Positions 7,573 to 15,483 of a DNA stretch of 64,000 nt are shown piece by piece. The first letter of the stretch is position 1. Every line of letters starts with the position of its first letter. The notes beneath the pieces were generated by a model. It worked only from the letters and a program-made list of their open reading frames with translations, ran no database searches and had not been told where the DNA came from. The position numbers and the translations under genes were made by a program. Origin of the DNA: JACMLD01 sp044223995 (GTDB taxonomy: Bacteria; Bacteroidota; Bacteroidia; Chitinophagales; Chitinophagaceae); assembly GCA_044223995.1 (NCBI GenBank), contig JBGALE010000009.1, positions 1 through 64,000 of the forward strand, read 5' to 3'.

Positions 7573-8874
7573 TTAATCGAATAGCTTTTGCACTTTATTT
7601 TCTTCTTGTATCGGATATCTCTGAAAAATTACTCTCTCTACGATATCACGATTTTTTCCATACTTCTTCCTTGAAAGTGCAATCGCTTTCTCTTTAAATG
7701 ACTCTGTTACTATTTTAGGTGGTAAAGTCGTTGCAGAGAATGGTTGTGAGGTTGCTCCATCTATCATCAGCTTTAAGTACATTGAGTATCTGGGTAGATT
7801 TATCAAATCATCTTCATTAAATACAGGATGAAATTCTTTTGCTAAGTATTCGGCATCACTGGCACCAATTCTAAAGGATATGATAGTACCAACATTACCA
7901 AATATGGCAGAACGTATCTTTTCATGTACCTGATCTATATACTGGTGGGTCAGGAATAGGGATAACTTGTATTTTCTGGCTTCAGCTAATATATCAACAA
8001 ATGATAGGGATATGAATGAATGCATTTCATCTACGTATAGGTAGAATGGGGTACGGTCTTGTTCTCTCCTTGTAGAACGGAATAATGAAGCTAATTGAAT
8101 AGAGGTAATTAGCATACTACCTAGTAAGGAAGAGGTGTCTTCCCCTATTTCACCTTTGGATAGATTAGCAATGAGTATTTTCTTTTCATCTAGTACTGTT
8201 TGCATTCTGAATCCTCTTGTTTTCTGACCTACTATGTTTCGAAGGGGAATACTGGTCAGGAATACACCTGTCTTGTTAAGTATTGGAGTAATAGCTTCAG
8301 AACGTAATACCGGTGAATATTTATCATATTCATTCTTCCAGAATGAAAGAGTATGGATATTGGTTACATATCCTAGTACCCTGTTTCTAAAGTATATATC
8401 AGTTAATAGAGGTTGGATGTCTAGTAGGGTGGCATCGGGGTATTCTAGCAGGGTTAGCAAGGTAAAGCGGAGGATGTATTCGAGTCTGGGGCCCCAGGAA
8501 TCAGCCCATATCTTTTTGAAGGTTGAGATGAGACCTGATGCTACTAAGTGGTGATAGTTTGGATGTATTCCTTTGAGTGGATTGAATGCTATAGGATACT
8601 CAATGTCTTTGGGGTTAAAGTAGATAACATCTTCAATTCTTTCCTTTGGTATATGCTGTAATATTCCCTCTGCTATATCTCCATGAGGGTCTATGATACA
8701 TATACCTTTCCCCTTTTGAATATCAGAAATAGCCATGTTTAGTAACAGGGTTGATTTACCTACTCCTGTTTTACCTATGACATATATATGTCCTAGACGG
8801 TCAGCATCCTTTATACTAAAGGTTTGCTTGTCATTTCTCCAGTTTGTGATACCGATGGGTGTTCTGTCGTACAT
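7573..8874 (-). CDS. VirD4/TraG-like conjugation ATPase
   Basis: The 433-residue protein has Walker A GKTGVGKST (34-42), Walker B 'FYLYVDEMHSF' around 290, and the sensor 'FLTHQYIDQV' of HerA/TraG/VirD4 ATPases. It lacks the N-terminal membrane helices of classical VirD4 and so resembles the soluble type IV coupling proteins found in Bacteroidota elements. It would pump or deliver DNA during transfer. No relaxase is visible in the window, so either one lies left of position 1 or the element is mobilised by others. The 3' end is duplicated at 3752-4049 and converges on the CBASS operon. Confidence 0.85.
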   Translation of the reverse strand: MYDRTPIGITNWRNDKQTFSIKDADRLGHIYVIGKTGVGKSTLLLNMAISDIQKGKGICIIDPHGDIAEGILQHIPKERIEDVIYFNPKDIEYPIAFNPLKGIHPNYHHLVASGLISTFKKIWADSWGPRLEYILRFTLLTLLEYPDATLLDIQPLLTDIYFRNRVLGYVTNIHTLSFWKNEYDKYSPVLRSEAITPILNKTGVFLTSIPLRNIVGQKTRGFRMQTVLDEKKILIANLSKGEIGEDTSSLLGSMLITSIQLASLFRSTRREQDRTPFYLYVDEMHSFISLSFVDILAEARKYKLSLFLTHQYIDQVHEKIRSAIFGNVGTIISFRIGASDAEYLAKEFHPVFNEDDLINLPRYSMYLKLMIDGATSQPFSATTLPPKIVTESFKEKAIALSRKKYGKNRDIVERVIFQRYPIQEENKVQKLFD

Positions 8875-8905
8875 ACACCCATTGTAGCTTTTGAGTTATT
8901 CATTG

Positions 8906-8917
8906 GTAAGGGAGGGG
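8906..8917 (-). promoter_or_regulatory. CCCTCCCTTA box upstream of the virD4-like gene
   Basis: On the minus strand this reads CCCCTCCCTTAC, 32 bases before the start codon of the ATPase gene. Nearly the same word occurs at 10966-10981, 14953-14965 and 15995-16010, all in intergenic backbone DNA. It may be a shared regulatory site of the element. Confidence 0.35.
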
Positions 8918-9037
8918 GAATAGCAAATGACATTTTGCAACTTTATATAACAGCATCTATGAGTTTCAAAATTTAAAGCCTTGAAATTTACCCTATCTTC
9001 TTTTCAACTATTTTTATTGTCATACTTCTGTACAGCT

Positions 9038-9313
9038 ATGAATAAAAATAGTAAAATGGAAATGCTAGACAAACCAAATATCAACTTTAATAAGGTCGTT
9101 TCCGAAGAGGAGCAACAGATACGTTTGTCTAGCCACAACGTTGATATGTGTTGCTCCTCCTTGGAAATTACTAATAATGAGCACTCAAGGGATGATATGC
9201 TCAATGAACTGGCAGACATTTTCGTTGAGAGTATCCTTTGGGAATTAAATCATGGAAAACAAGACGAATCGGGCAGTGATTTACTGTCGGGTATCCACAA
9301 AAGAACAGGTTGA
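9038..9313 (+). CDS. Small acidic protein preceding the serine recombinase
   Basis: The ATG at 9038 gives a 91-residue product; an upstream TTG at 8981 would add a leader and seems less likely. It is acidic, with a Cys-Cys pair, and has no motif I recognise. The C-terminal 62 bases overlap the start of the recombinase gene in another frame, implying translational coupling. It could be a recombination directionality factor or regulator for the recombinase; that is inference from position only. Confidence 0.5.
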   Translation: MNKNSKMEMLDKPNINFNKVVSEEEQQIRLSSHNVDMCCSSLEITNNEHSRDDMLNELADIFVESILWELNHGKQDESGSDLLSGIHKRTG

Positions 9314-10892
9314 AGAAGGAAACAGCTTAATAACTCAGGAAAAGAATTGCAGAGAGTATGCTTCTAAGTATGGTTATGAAATAGCTGAAGTATTTATTGA
9401 AATGGGAGAAAGTGCCAAAACAGCGGACAGAACGGAGCTGCAAAAGCTTTTTCGGTATTGTGCCACTAAGAAAAATAATATTCAGGCGGTTATTGCCTAT
9501 AAAATAGATCGCATCTCCCGCAATACGGACGATTACAGCCAAATCCGGCTCTTATTAAAGCGATATGGAATTGAGATAAAATCCACTTCGGAATATTTTG
9601 AAAATACTCCTGCTGGCCGGTTCATGGAAAATATCATTGCTAATGTCGCTCAGTTTGATAATGATGTCAGAACCGAAAGAAGTGTAGGTGGCATGAAACA
9701 AGCTATGTCTGAAGGGCGCTATGTTTGGAAGGCTTCCTTGGGATATTCCAATGTCAGAGTTAATGGAAAAGCAACTATTACACCTAATGGAAAAGCGTCG
9801 GTGATTAAAAAAGCATTTGAACTAATTGCCGGAAGGGCGCTTACAGTTGAGGAAACCAGAAGACATATTGCAAAACTCGGCGTTTGCAAAAAAGATGGTA
9901 TGCCCATAGAGAAATCCCATTTTTACAAACTCATCCATAACCCAATTTATAAAGGGGTAATTAATAAATTCGGAGCTGAATTCCCTGGCAAATTTGAGCC
10001 AATTATATCCGAGGCTTTATTTGCCCAGGTACAGTATGTCTTAAAAACAAAAAATACCAGACAAGTATATAAAATTGAAAACCCAGATTTCCCTCTCAGG
10101 CGCTTTGTTTTTTCTCCAGAAGGCAAAACACTTACTGGATGCTGGAGCAAGGGTTGCAGACAAAAATATGCATATTACAGATTTTCGGGTAATGGGAAGA
10201 TGTTCCCAAAACAACGCTTGGAAGAAGCATTTGCAGATTTTCTTAACTCATTCAGTGTTGATGTAAGTATAATCGAAGATTTAAAAGTCATAGTTAAAAA
10301 TAAAATTGGAAATGCTTCCCGAAATAAAAAACTCCTAGTCGACCAGCTTGTTCTTAAGGAAGGTCAGTTAAAAGAAAAACAGCATATGCTAATTGATAAA
10401 AACCTAAAAGGTATACTGCCCGATACCCTTACTAAAGAACAACTCGATATTCTAAATTCTGAAATCTGGCAGGTCCAGAAGAGTCTGGATGGAATGAAAG
10501 ACAATCTCGTCGATATTGATTTTATATTTACTCGTTTATCTCATATGCTCTTTATGCCAGGGGAATTTTGGAAAAAACAGCCTTCCCATATAAAAAGACA
10601 TTTGCAAAAGTTCGATTTCCCTGAAGGGGTGTGCTTTGATGGAAGTAATTATCGAACAACAAAAATAAGTAATGCTTTCAAGCTTGGTAACGCTATTTTC
10701 AGCAATTATTCCTCCAAGGCGGGCTCCAAGAGAACTTTAATCAAACAGTCAAAATTGGCAAATTCCCCTGTCTTACATGGTTCTGATTTAATGTCATTAT
10801 TGAAAGACATAGAATTTGAGCTTATACAGCTCGATGAAATTTTGAAGCCGACTACAACGGAAATCTTTAAGCTTACCAAAATCAAAAAATAA
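9252..10892 (+). CDS. Large serine recombinase
   Basis: The 546-residue protein opens with a resolvase domain (catalytic Ser15 in 'YCRVSTKEQ', then 'YKIDRISRNTDDY'). A Recombinase domain follows (about 160-270, 'YKLIHNPIYKGV'), then a zinc-ribbon-like 'LTGCWSKGCRQKYAYYRF' and a Lys/Leu-rich coiled coil around 360-420. This is the layout of integrases that join attP and attB directly. It is the second integrase in the element beside the tyrosine enzyme at 26444-27673, so it may belong to a nested insertion. I see no paired att sites beside it. Confidence 0.9.
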   Translation: MENKTNRAVIYCRVSTKEQVEEGNSLITQEKNCREYASKYGYEIAEVFIEMGESAKTADRTELQKLFRYCATKKNNIQAVIAYKIDRISRNTDDYSQIRLLLKRYGIEIKSTSEYFENTPAGRFMENIIANVAQFDNDVRTERSVGGMKQAMSEGRYVWKASLGYSNVRVNGKATITPNGKASVIKKAFELIAGRALTVEETRRHIAKLGVCKKDGMPIEKSHFYKLIHNPIYKGVINKFGAEFPGKFEPIISEALFAQVQYVLKTKNTRQVYKIENPDFPLRRFVFSPEGKTLTGCWSKGCRQKYAYYRFSGNGKMFPKQRLEEAFADFLNSFSVDVSIIEDLKVIVKNKIGNASRNKKLLVDQLVLKEGQLKEKQHMLIDKNLKGILPDTLTKEQLDILNSEIWQVQKSLDGMKDNLVDIDFIFTRLSHMLFMPGEFWKKQPSHIKRHLQKFDFPEGVCFDGSNYRTTKISNAFKLGNAIFSNYSSKAGSKRTLIKQSKLANSPVLHGSDLMSLLKDIEFELIQLDEILKPTTTEIFKLTKIKK

Positions 10893-10965
10893 AAAGTGAA
10901 AATAGAGGGTAGGGCAATTTTCATATTTTGCAAATTTTAGAAATTAAACATTTCTTTCTTCGTTT

Positions 10966-10981
10966 CACCCTACCTTATGTT
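10966..10981 (+). promoter_or_regulatory. CCCTACCTTATGTT box upstream of the XRE gene
   Basis: The word caccctaccttatgtt matches taccctcccttatgtt at 15995-16010. Here it ends 28 bases before the start codon of the XRE gene, and in both places an ATGAGAAAG follows within 20 to 30 bases. This looks like a shared control site. Confidence 0.4.
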
Positions 10982-11009
10982 TCATCCACTTTAATCATAG
11001 ACTTAAGCT

Positions 11010-11309
11010 ATGAGAAAGGGATTTAGAATACACAACAGTTTAAAAAAATATAGGCGTATCGCCGGTTATTCTCAAAAAGAAGTTGCCTTCTTACTTGGCT
11101 TTACTTACACCACAACAATTTCTAAATGGGAAAAAGGACTTATGCTGCCTAGTATTGAGCACTTATTTACTTTATCGCAATTATACAATGTTCTCCCACA
11201 CGAATTGTATCCTGATATTTGGGGTTCTTTAAAAAGGGAAGTAGCTCAAAAAAAACTTTCTGTTCCATCAAAAAAGAATATTAGGGGTATAGAGCATTTT
11301 TATTTATAA
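11010..11309 (+). CDS. XRE-family transcriptional regulator
   Basis: The 99-residue protein has a clear Cro/CI helix-turn-helix: 'LKKYRRIAGYSQKEVAFLLGF' leads into 'ISKWEKGLMLPS', residues about 10-45, followed by a short helical tail with a Lys-rich end. It follows the serine recombinase by 117 bases and may control recombination or transfer genes. The intergenic box at 10966-10981 lies just upstream. Confidence 0.8.
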   Translation: MRKGFRIHNSLKKYRRIAGYSQKEVAFLLGFTYTTTISKWEKGLMLPSIEHLFTLSQLYNVLPHELYPDIWGSLKREVAQKKLSVPSKKNIRGIEHFYL

Positions 11310-11364
11310 ATAGAATCAGCCTTGTACTTCCATCACGAAACTGTACCACTTCTAATTAAGGCAT

Positions 11365-12264
11365 TTATAACTTATCGTAATCAATAAGGAGTGTTCTTTG
11401 ACTCATGAAACACTCCCGACAAATTAGATATTTGTCATAGCTCAGGGGTATTGAATTTGGCAATGATTTATCAAATTTTTTTGAACAGATATTACAATGA
11501 GTTTCCGGTGCTATTATATCTTTCTCAATTCGCACATTCTCTTTGCCATGAATTTTTATCAAATATTTAATTTGATCTTCATCAATGAGGTCAAAGATTT
11601 TGTATCTTTTATCCCAGGTTTCCCTCGTATTAATCAAGTGTTGAATAATTGCATTGTCTACATCATTTTGAGGAATTTTATTATTATTAAACCGTTTAAT
11701 AACTCGGTATCCCCCATCAGTCCTCGTATCGAATAACCCAGTCTTACACTCTGGACATAATATTTTCTCATGCACTCCGAATCCTCGCACAATTTTAATT
11801 TCATATAGGTTTGTTTTTTCACATTTACTACAATATGCTGTTCTGTATTCCACTTCCTGCTCGAGAATATCCTCAAGAAAATTAGAAGGGACAAAATCAA
11901 AATCTATTAAGAATTCAAAAGGCACAACACGAATCTGTATATTAAATTTCTGTGCATAGTTTTGTGCGCCTTTAGAAGAACCAATTGTTGTATATACTAA
12001 AGCAAATTCCGCTCTAACGTCTATCATTTTACCAATAAGGGCATCAATATGATTTAGGTTAACCTTCTTTTTGTAGTATTTGCATTCCACAATCCCCAGT
12101 CTTTTCTTTTTTTTGTGTCCAAAAAAAATGGCAATATCTATTTGCCTACGAATGTGACTTTCCTGTCCCATAATAAATTCATCTGGTGCTATTGCTGCTT
12201 TGGGGAATTCCTTTGCAATTATTTCATAAAATTGTTTTTCATAGTCTCTCCAATCTTTCTGCAT
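11365..12264 (-). CDS. Mrr-like restriction endonuclease with zinc fingers
   Basis: In this 299-residue protein the N-terminal 130 residues form a PD-(D/E)XK nuclease domain of Mrr type, with Asp43 in 'RRQIDIAI' and Glu60-x-Lys62 in 'GIVECKYY'. The C-terminal half has two Cys4 zinc knuckles: 'CSKCEK' with 'CPEC', and 'CNICSKKF' with 'CREC'. Mrr enzymes usually cut modified or foreign DNA; zinc fingers may supply recognition. It is a single gene without a methyltransferase, fitting a modification-dependent or solo defence nuclease. Activity is inferred from the intact motif. Confidence 0.7.
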   Translation of the reverse strand: MQKDWRDYEKQFYEIIAKEFPKAAIAPDEFIMGQESHIRRQIDIAIFFGHKKKKRLGIVECKYYKKKVNLNHIDALIGKMIDVRAEFALVYTTIGSSKGAQNYAQKFNIQIRVVPFEFLIDFDFVPSNFLEDILEQEVEYRTAYCSKCEKTNLYEIKIVRGFGVHEKILCPECKTGLFDTRTDGGYRVIKRFNNNKIPQNDVDNAIIQHLINTRETWDKRYKIFDLIDEDQIKYLIKIHGKENVRIEKDIIAPETHCNICSKKFDKSLPNSIPLSYDKYLICRECFMSQRTLLIDYDKL

Positions 12265-12496
12265 AACTGATAAAATTAGTTTCTAAACAACCCTTAATTG
12301 GCTTAAAAAAAGTTACAGAATTTTTAGAAAAGTTTAATGATTTCCCAAATCTGTACAATTGGCTGTAATATTTTTAAATTCTTATCTGCAATAAAGTTGG
12401 ATTTACTATCAATAACCATCTATTTAAGCTTCACGAAACAACTATAACATCAGGTTATGGCTCATAACGTAAAAATACTCGAAATTTAGAGCCGTA

Positions 12497-12529
12497 TTTT
12501 TACTATTTCCAAATAGTAGATTAACTTTA
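12497..12529 (+). promoter_or_regulatory. Promoter with embedded palindromic operator
   Basis: TTTTT at 12497-12501, a 20-base spacer and TAACTTTA at 12522-12529 fit a Bacteroidota promoter. Between the two boxes is an 8-bp perfect inverted repeat tactattt-cc-aaatagta (12501-12518), placed where a bound repressor would block polymerase. It would drive the small gene at 12554. Confidence 0.5.
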
Positions 12530-12553
12530 GGTGTAACTTAAAAAATAACCAAA

Positions 12554-12712
12554 ATGGCAAAGAAAGATTCAAATTCACATCAGCCAAAACAAACACATTC
12601 TCAACCGCAAAGTGCTGTTACTGGATTTGTAACACAGGATTACGCTAACAGACATCCAAATACAACCTTTACGGAAGCGCCTATAAGAAGAAATAACCAT
12701 CGAAAGGTCTAA
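12554..12712 (+). CDS. 52-residue basic protein
   Basis: A complete short frame, rich in Gln, Asn, His and Lys ('SHQPKQTHSQPQS', then 'FVTQDYANRHPN'), starts 25 bases after a promoter-like pair. Its stop is 48 bases before the CFI-box gene, so the two are probably cotranscribed. No homology is recognised. It may be an ordinary small element protein; the low-complexity N-terminus looks disordered. Confidence 0.5.
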   Translation: MAKKDSNSHQPKQTHSQPQSAVTGFVTQDYANRHPNTTFTEAPIRRNNHRKV

Positions 12713-12759
12713 TCTTTTTCCAAGCCAGGTTATTGTTCATAAACATAAATTATAACACT

Positions 12760-13308
12760 ATGTCAAAATCAAGAAGTGACCAAGACTACGACCGGGGCTA
12801 CAATGAAGGTAAAAAAGCAGGAATGATGGATAGATTTACCCATGGAATTAAAGACATTGTTCCTGGTCCAAAACGTCCAGGTGAAAGCTCATATGACGGT
12901 GGATACACTGATGGTGTCAAGGATCAATATGATGATAATGACAGTCATTATCAAGGCGGGCGTGATAGTGGTAGCGGCAGTGATGGATGTTTTATTACTA
13001 CAGCCACTTTAAATTCCATTGGCAAATCAGATAATTGCGAAGAGCTAAATTTATTTAGAGGATTTCGGGATCAATGGCTTCGTTCTACAATTGATGGGCA
13101 GCTCTTGATCACCGAGTACTACAATATTGCCCCTAAAATCGTAAATGCAATTAATTTACACCCCAATAGTGAAGAAATTTATTCTACACTGTGGAAAAAT
13201 GATATAGAACCTTGCCTGGGATTAATCAAAAGGCAGCAATTTAACGAGGCAAAACTTGTATATAAAGCGGTAGTCGTTAAGCTGAAAAATGCGTATTTGA
13301 ACACATAA
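12760..13308 (+). CDS. CFI-box C-terminal domain protein
   Basis: I use the ATG at 12760 and not the upstream TTG. The 182-residue product has two Gly/Asp/Tyr-rich N-terminal segments ('DRGYNEGKKAG', 'YDGGYTDGVKDQYDD'). A C-terminal CFI-box domain follows: 'GCFITTAT', then 'LFRGFRDQWL' and 'ITEYYNIAPKIV'. The family is widespread in bacteria and its molecular role is unclear; the conserved Cys near the domain start suggests processing or modification. It converges with a putative metallopeptidase gene, leaving 3 bases. Confidence 0.75.
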   Translation: MSKSRSDQDYDRGYNEGKKAGMMDRFTHGIKDIVPGPKRPGESSYDGGYTDGVKDQYDDNDSHYQGGRDSGSGSDGCFITTATLNSIGKSDNCEELNLFRGFRDQWLRSTIDGQLLITEYYNIAPKIVNAINLHPNSEEIYSTLWKNDIEPCLGLIKRQQFNEAKLVYKAVVVKLKNAYLNT

Positions 13309-13311
13309 TTA

Positions 13312-14154
13312 TCAAATTTCCTGGTAGTCAATTTTTTTAAGTGTTCCTGGACCAAATGTTTTCTCTATCAGCTTACCAACAGGTAATAGATTGCCATTAA
13401 CCTGGGCATCAATAAAAAGATTTAATACGTCTTCTCTATTTGAGAACATACTCTTATTGCTTTCATACAATTTATCGATTACCACATTAAGTAATGTCAC
13501 TTCCTTTTGCCGACTGGTATCTATAACAATTTCTCCCTTGTTGATTTTCTCAATATCATTTTTAAACATTGGTTCTTTGTAAAGAGATTCGTAGAAAACG
13601 TTAGTAAAGCAACCAATGACAGCTTCTTCTGCGCTTTGTAAATAAACTTTTCTACCATCGCGGGAAACAACCCGAATACCAGTCCTATAACTCCCTATTC
13701 GTGGCTTAGCCGTATTATCATCTTGCACCACCTGGAATGCAGTGTATGATTTAACATGCAGTAATTCATGAAAAAGTTCCAGAGTAAATTGAATATCCGA
13801 TGGATCCCTATCGATTAAAATACTTTGCTGAAAAGATGAATGGGCTCCTCGAATAAGTCTTCCATTCGTGTATTTTTCCGTACCCTCAGGCTTTAGCAAA
13901 TGAATATTGTCTTTCGGAATTTTAATTTCTTTGATTCTCCCATATTTCTTTAATAGCCTATCAACAGCTTGTTCTGTAAATTCAATAAGAGCAACATCCT
14001 TTTTTGTCTTTTCAATTTCAAAATTATTAATTTTTTCACCGCCTATAGTCTCTATTGTTTCAATGATATATTCATGCAAATCTTTTACCAACTCCCTTTG
14101 CTCCTCCGATACTCCTACCAGTTTATCAATATACGGATTATTAAAGCCTTCCAT
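13312..14154 (-). CDS. Putative zinc metallopeptidase
   Basis: This 280-residue protein has an HExxH motif, His129-Glu130-Leu-Leu-His133, in a helix 'LELFHELLHVKSY', with a later 'SAEEAVIG' that could supply the third metal ligand. There is no signal peptide, so it should be cytoplasmic. The rest is unlike families I recognise. It stands tail to tail with the CFI-box gene. A protease beside an exposed-Cys protein could form a functional pair, but that is speculation. Confidence 0.6.
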   Translation of the reverse strand: MEGFNNPYIDKLVGVSEEQRELVKDLHEYIIETIETIGGEKINNFEIEKTKKDVALIEFTEQAVDRLLKKYGRIKEIKIPKDNIHLLKPEGTEKYTNGRLIRGAHSSFQQSILIDRDPSDIQFTLELFHELLHVKSYTAFQVVQDDNTAKPRIGSYRTGIRVVSRDGRKVYLQSAEEAVIGCFTNVFYESLYKEPMFKNDIEKINKGEIVIDTSRQKEVTLLNVVIDKLYESNKSMFSNREDVLNLFIDAQVNGNLLPVGKLIEKTFGPGTLKKIDYQEI

Positions 14155-14261
14155 TTCCTAATCATAACACAGTAAGTAAGGAGGAAGCTATCTATCTACA
14201 ATTATCCAAATGCTCTACAGGCAAGCTTTTAAACTAACATAGTTTAAAATCCAATTTCAGC

Positions 14262-14513
14262 TTATTCAGCAACCAGTTTCAGCCCTACCTTTTCAGCAAT
14301 CTGTTTAATCCAAAGCTCATGCCGTGTAAGTTGGTTTGAAATAGCTGCATATTCGGTTGTTAAATTACTGATGGAGTTTGCAAGTGCATCACTTGATACA
14401 ATAAGACCATGAACTAATTCTTTCAAATCAGCCATATCATCACGAATTTCCTTGACATCATGCTTTGATGCCAGTACAGAAGTTAATTTGTCTACATCTT
14501 CATCAGTTAACAT
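14262..14513 (-). CDS. Small coiled-coil protein
   Basis: The start at 14513 gives 83 residues beginning 'MLTDEDVDKLTSVLASK'; the longer frame to 14627 would add an unlikely N-terminus. Heptad spacing of Leu/Ile/Val from about 15 to 70 indicates a coiled coil. Similar short proteins occur in Bacteroidota mobile elements; the function is unknown. Confidence 0.6.
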   Translation of the reverse strand: MLTDEDVDKLTSVLASKHDVKEIRDDMADLKELVHGLIVSSDALANSISNLTTEYAAISNQLTRHELWIKQIAEKVGLKLVAE

Positions 14514-14642
14514 ATAGGGTAAGTATATCTGATTGTTGAATTGGGTGCAAGAAGGATAAAAACTGCTTGACTTTTGAGTTATCCTTAGCTTTTGTATTTT
14601 CAGCAATTGTCCCTCCATTTCCCACAACCAGTGATATTTGTT

Positions 14643-14774
14643 TTAAAATTTCTCATCCTTTTTTACCGGCCTGATGATTATTTTTCCACTTTTATCCTTA
14701 TAAAAAGCGACAGTCTGCCACTTGCCTCTGAAGTATTCTTTGCTAATTTGAAATGGTTTTAATGCTTTTTTCAT
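14643..14774 (-). CDS. 43-residue basic protein
   Basis: A short complete frame with the look of a beta-rich peptide: 'GKWQTVAFYKDKSGKIIIRP' is an obvious strand-turn-strand. It precedes the coiled-coil gene on the same strand by 129 bases. No family is recognised. The compositional pattern is protein-like and suggests a real small gene. Confidence 0.45.
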   Translation of the reverse strand: MKKALKPFQISKEYFRGKWQTVAFYKDKSGKIIIRPVKKDEKF

Positions 14775-14952
14775 ACCTGTCCTATTACTTGTTATTCGCT
14801 TCTTTTTGCTCTACGATACCAGACCAACTGCATCGTGAATATATCAGGATTGGGGTGGTATATGTAGTGTAGAATTATACAGGATATTTCTAGAGAAGTA
14901 AACCCCTAATCATATTCTTAAGAAAACAGAGTTATCCCCACTAATTGCCAAT

Positions 14953-14965
14953 CACCCTCCCTTAT
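14953..14965 (+). promoter_or_regulatory. CACCCTCCCTTAT box
   Basis: Third copy of the element-wide word. It is followed after 15 bases by ATGAGATAA, a start codon that ends after two codons, in the same relative position as the ATGAGAAAG seen after the other copies. Confidence 0.3.
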
Positions 14966-15062
14966 CTCTCTTTTCAAAATGAGATAAAATTTTTAGGTGG
15001 AATAAGGTCGGATTCCATATTAATATCTTAACACAAACAATTATGGGAACATAAGTAAACCA

Positions 15063-15111
15063 GGTGCCTTCGGGCACCGTTCTTAATTGTAAGAGACAGT
15101 TTGTCTTTTAC
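15063..15111 (+). promoter_or_regulatory. Two adjacent stable hairpins
   Basis: ggtgcc-ttcg-ggcacc (15063-15078) is a 6-bp stem closed by the extra-stable C(UUCG)G tetraloop. It is followed by gtaagagac-agttt-gtcttttac (15089-15111), a 9-bp stem with one GU pair. There is no T-run after either, so neither is an obvious intrinsic terminator; a leader RNA or transfer-origin role is possible. Confidence 0.45.
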
Positions 15112-15246
15112 CTGCATTCTACCCTGTGGTCGTAAGAAAAAATAGTATATATATAACGAACGATAACGATTGATATATAGAACGAGCGTAATCGATCGAT
15201 ACTATTAAAAGGGAGAAAATTATCAGTTTAGTTCTTTAACAATAAA

Positions 15247-15483
15247 ATGAAAGCATATGAACCTCATGAAATCAGGTTGGCAAATGAAATTGCAGAAACA
15301 TTGAAAGACAGAGAAGCTTTGCCGGTATTCCTAAGTTATACCCGTAAATACACTGAAAGTCATTTAAGAAGGATATTGATGAAGGTAATGTCGATACCGG
15401 AGGGTAGTATTCGGAAATCTAGGGGTGCATTATTTACCTTTCTCATCAATCAGCATGGAAGCGGAGATAGTCTTAGGTCTTAG
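15247..15483 (+). CDS. Small element protein, unknown function
   Basis: The 78-residue product is basic and helical ('LANEIAETLKDREALPVFLSY', 'HLRRILMKVMS'). It overlaps the next gene by 29 bases in another frame, so translation is probably coupled. The partner has a RuvC-like fold, suggesting the pair acts on DNA together. I do not recognise a named family. Confidence 0.6.
   Translation: MKAYEPHEIRLANEIAETLKDREALPVFLSYTRKYTESHLRRILMKVMSIPEGSIRKSRGALFTFLINQHGSGDSLRS

Larger units (their letters stand above)
14775..15246. other. Structured intergenic region, possible transfer or replication origin
   Basis: No gene is seen. It holds a CCCTCCCTTAT box (14953-14965), a 7-bp inverted repeat (14962-14987), two strong hairpins (15063-15111) and a repeat-rich tract at about 15137-15210 with the motif cgataacgat / cgatcgat, framed by the inverted words aatagtat and atactatt. 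Such clustering upstream of an operon suits an oriT or a heavily regulated promoter. No nick site can be identified. Confidence 0.4.
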
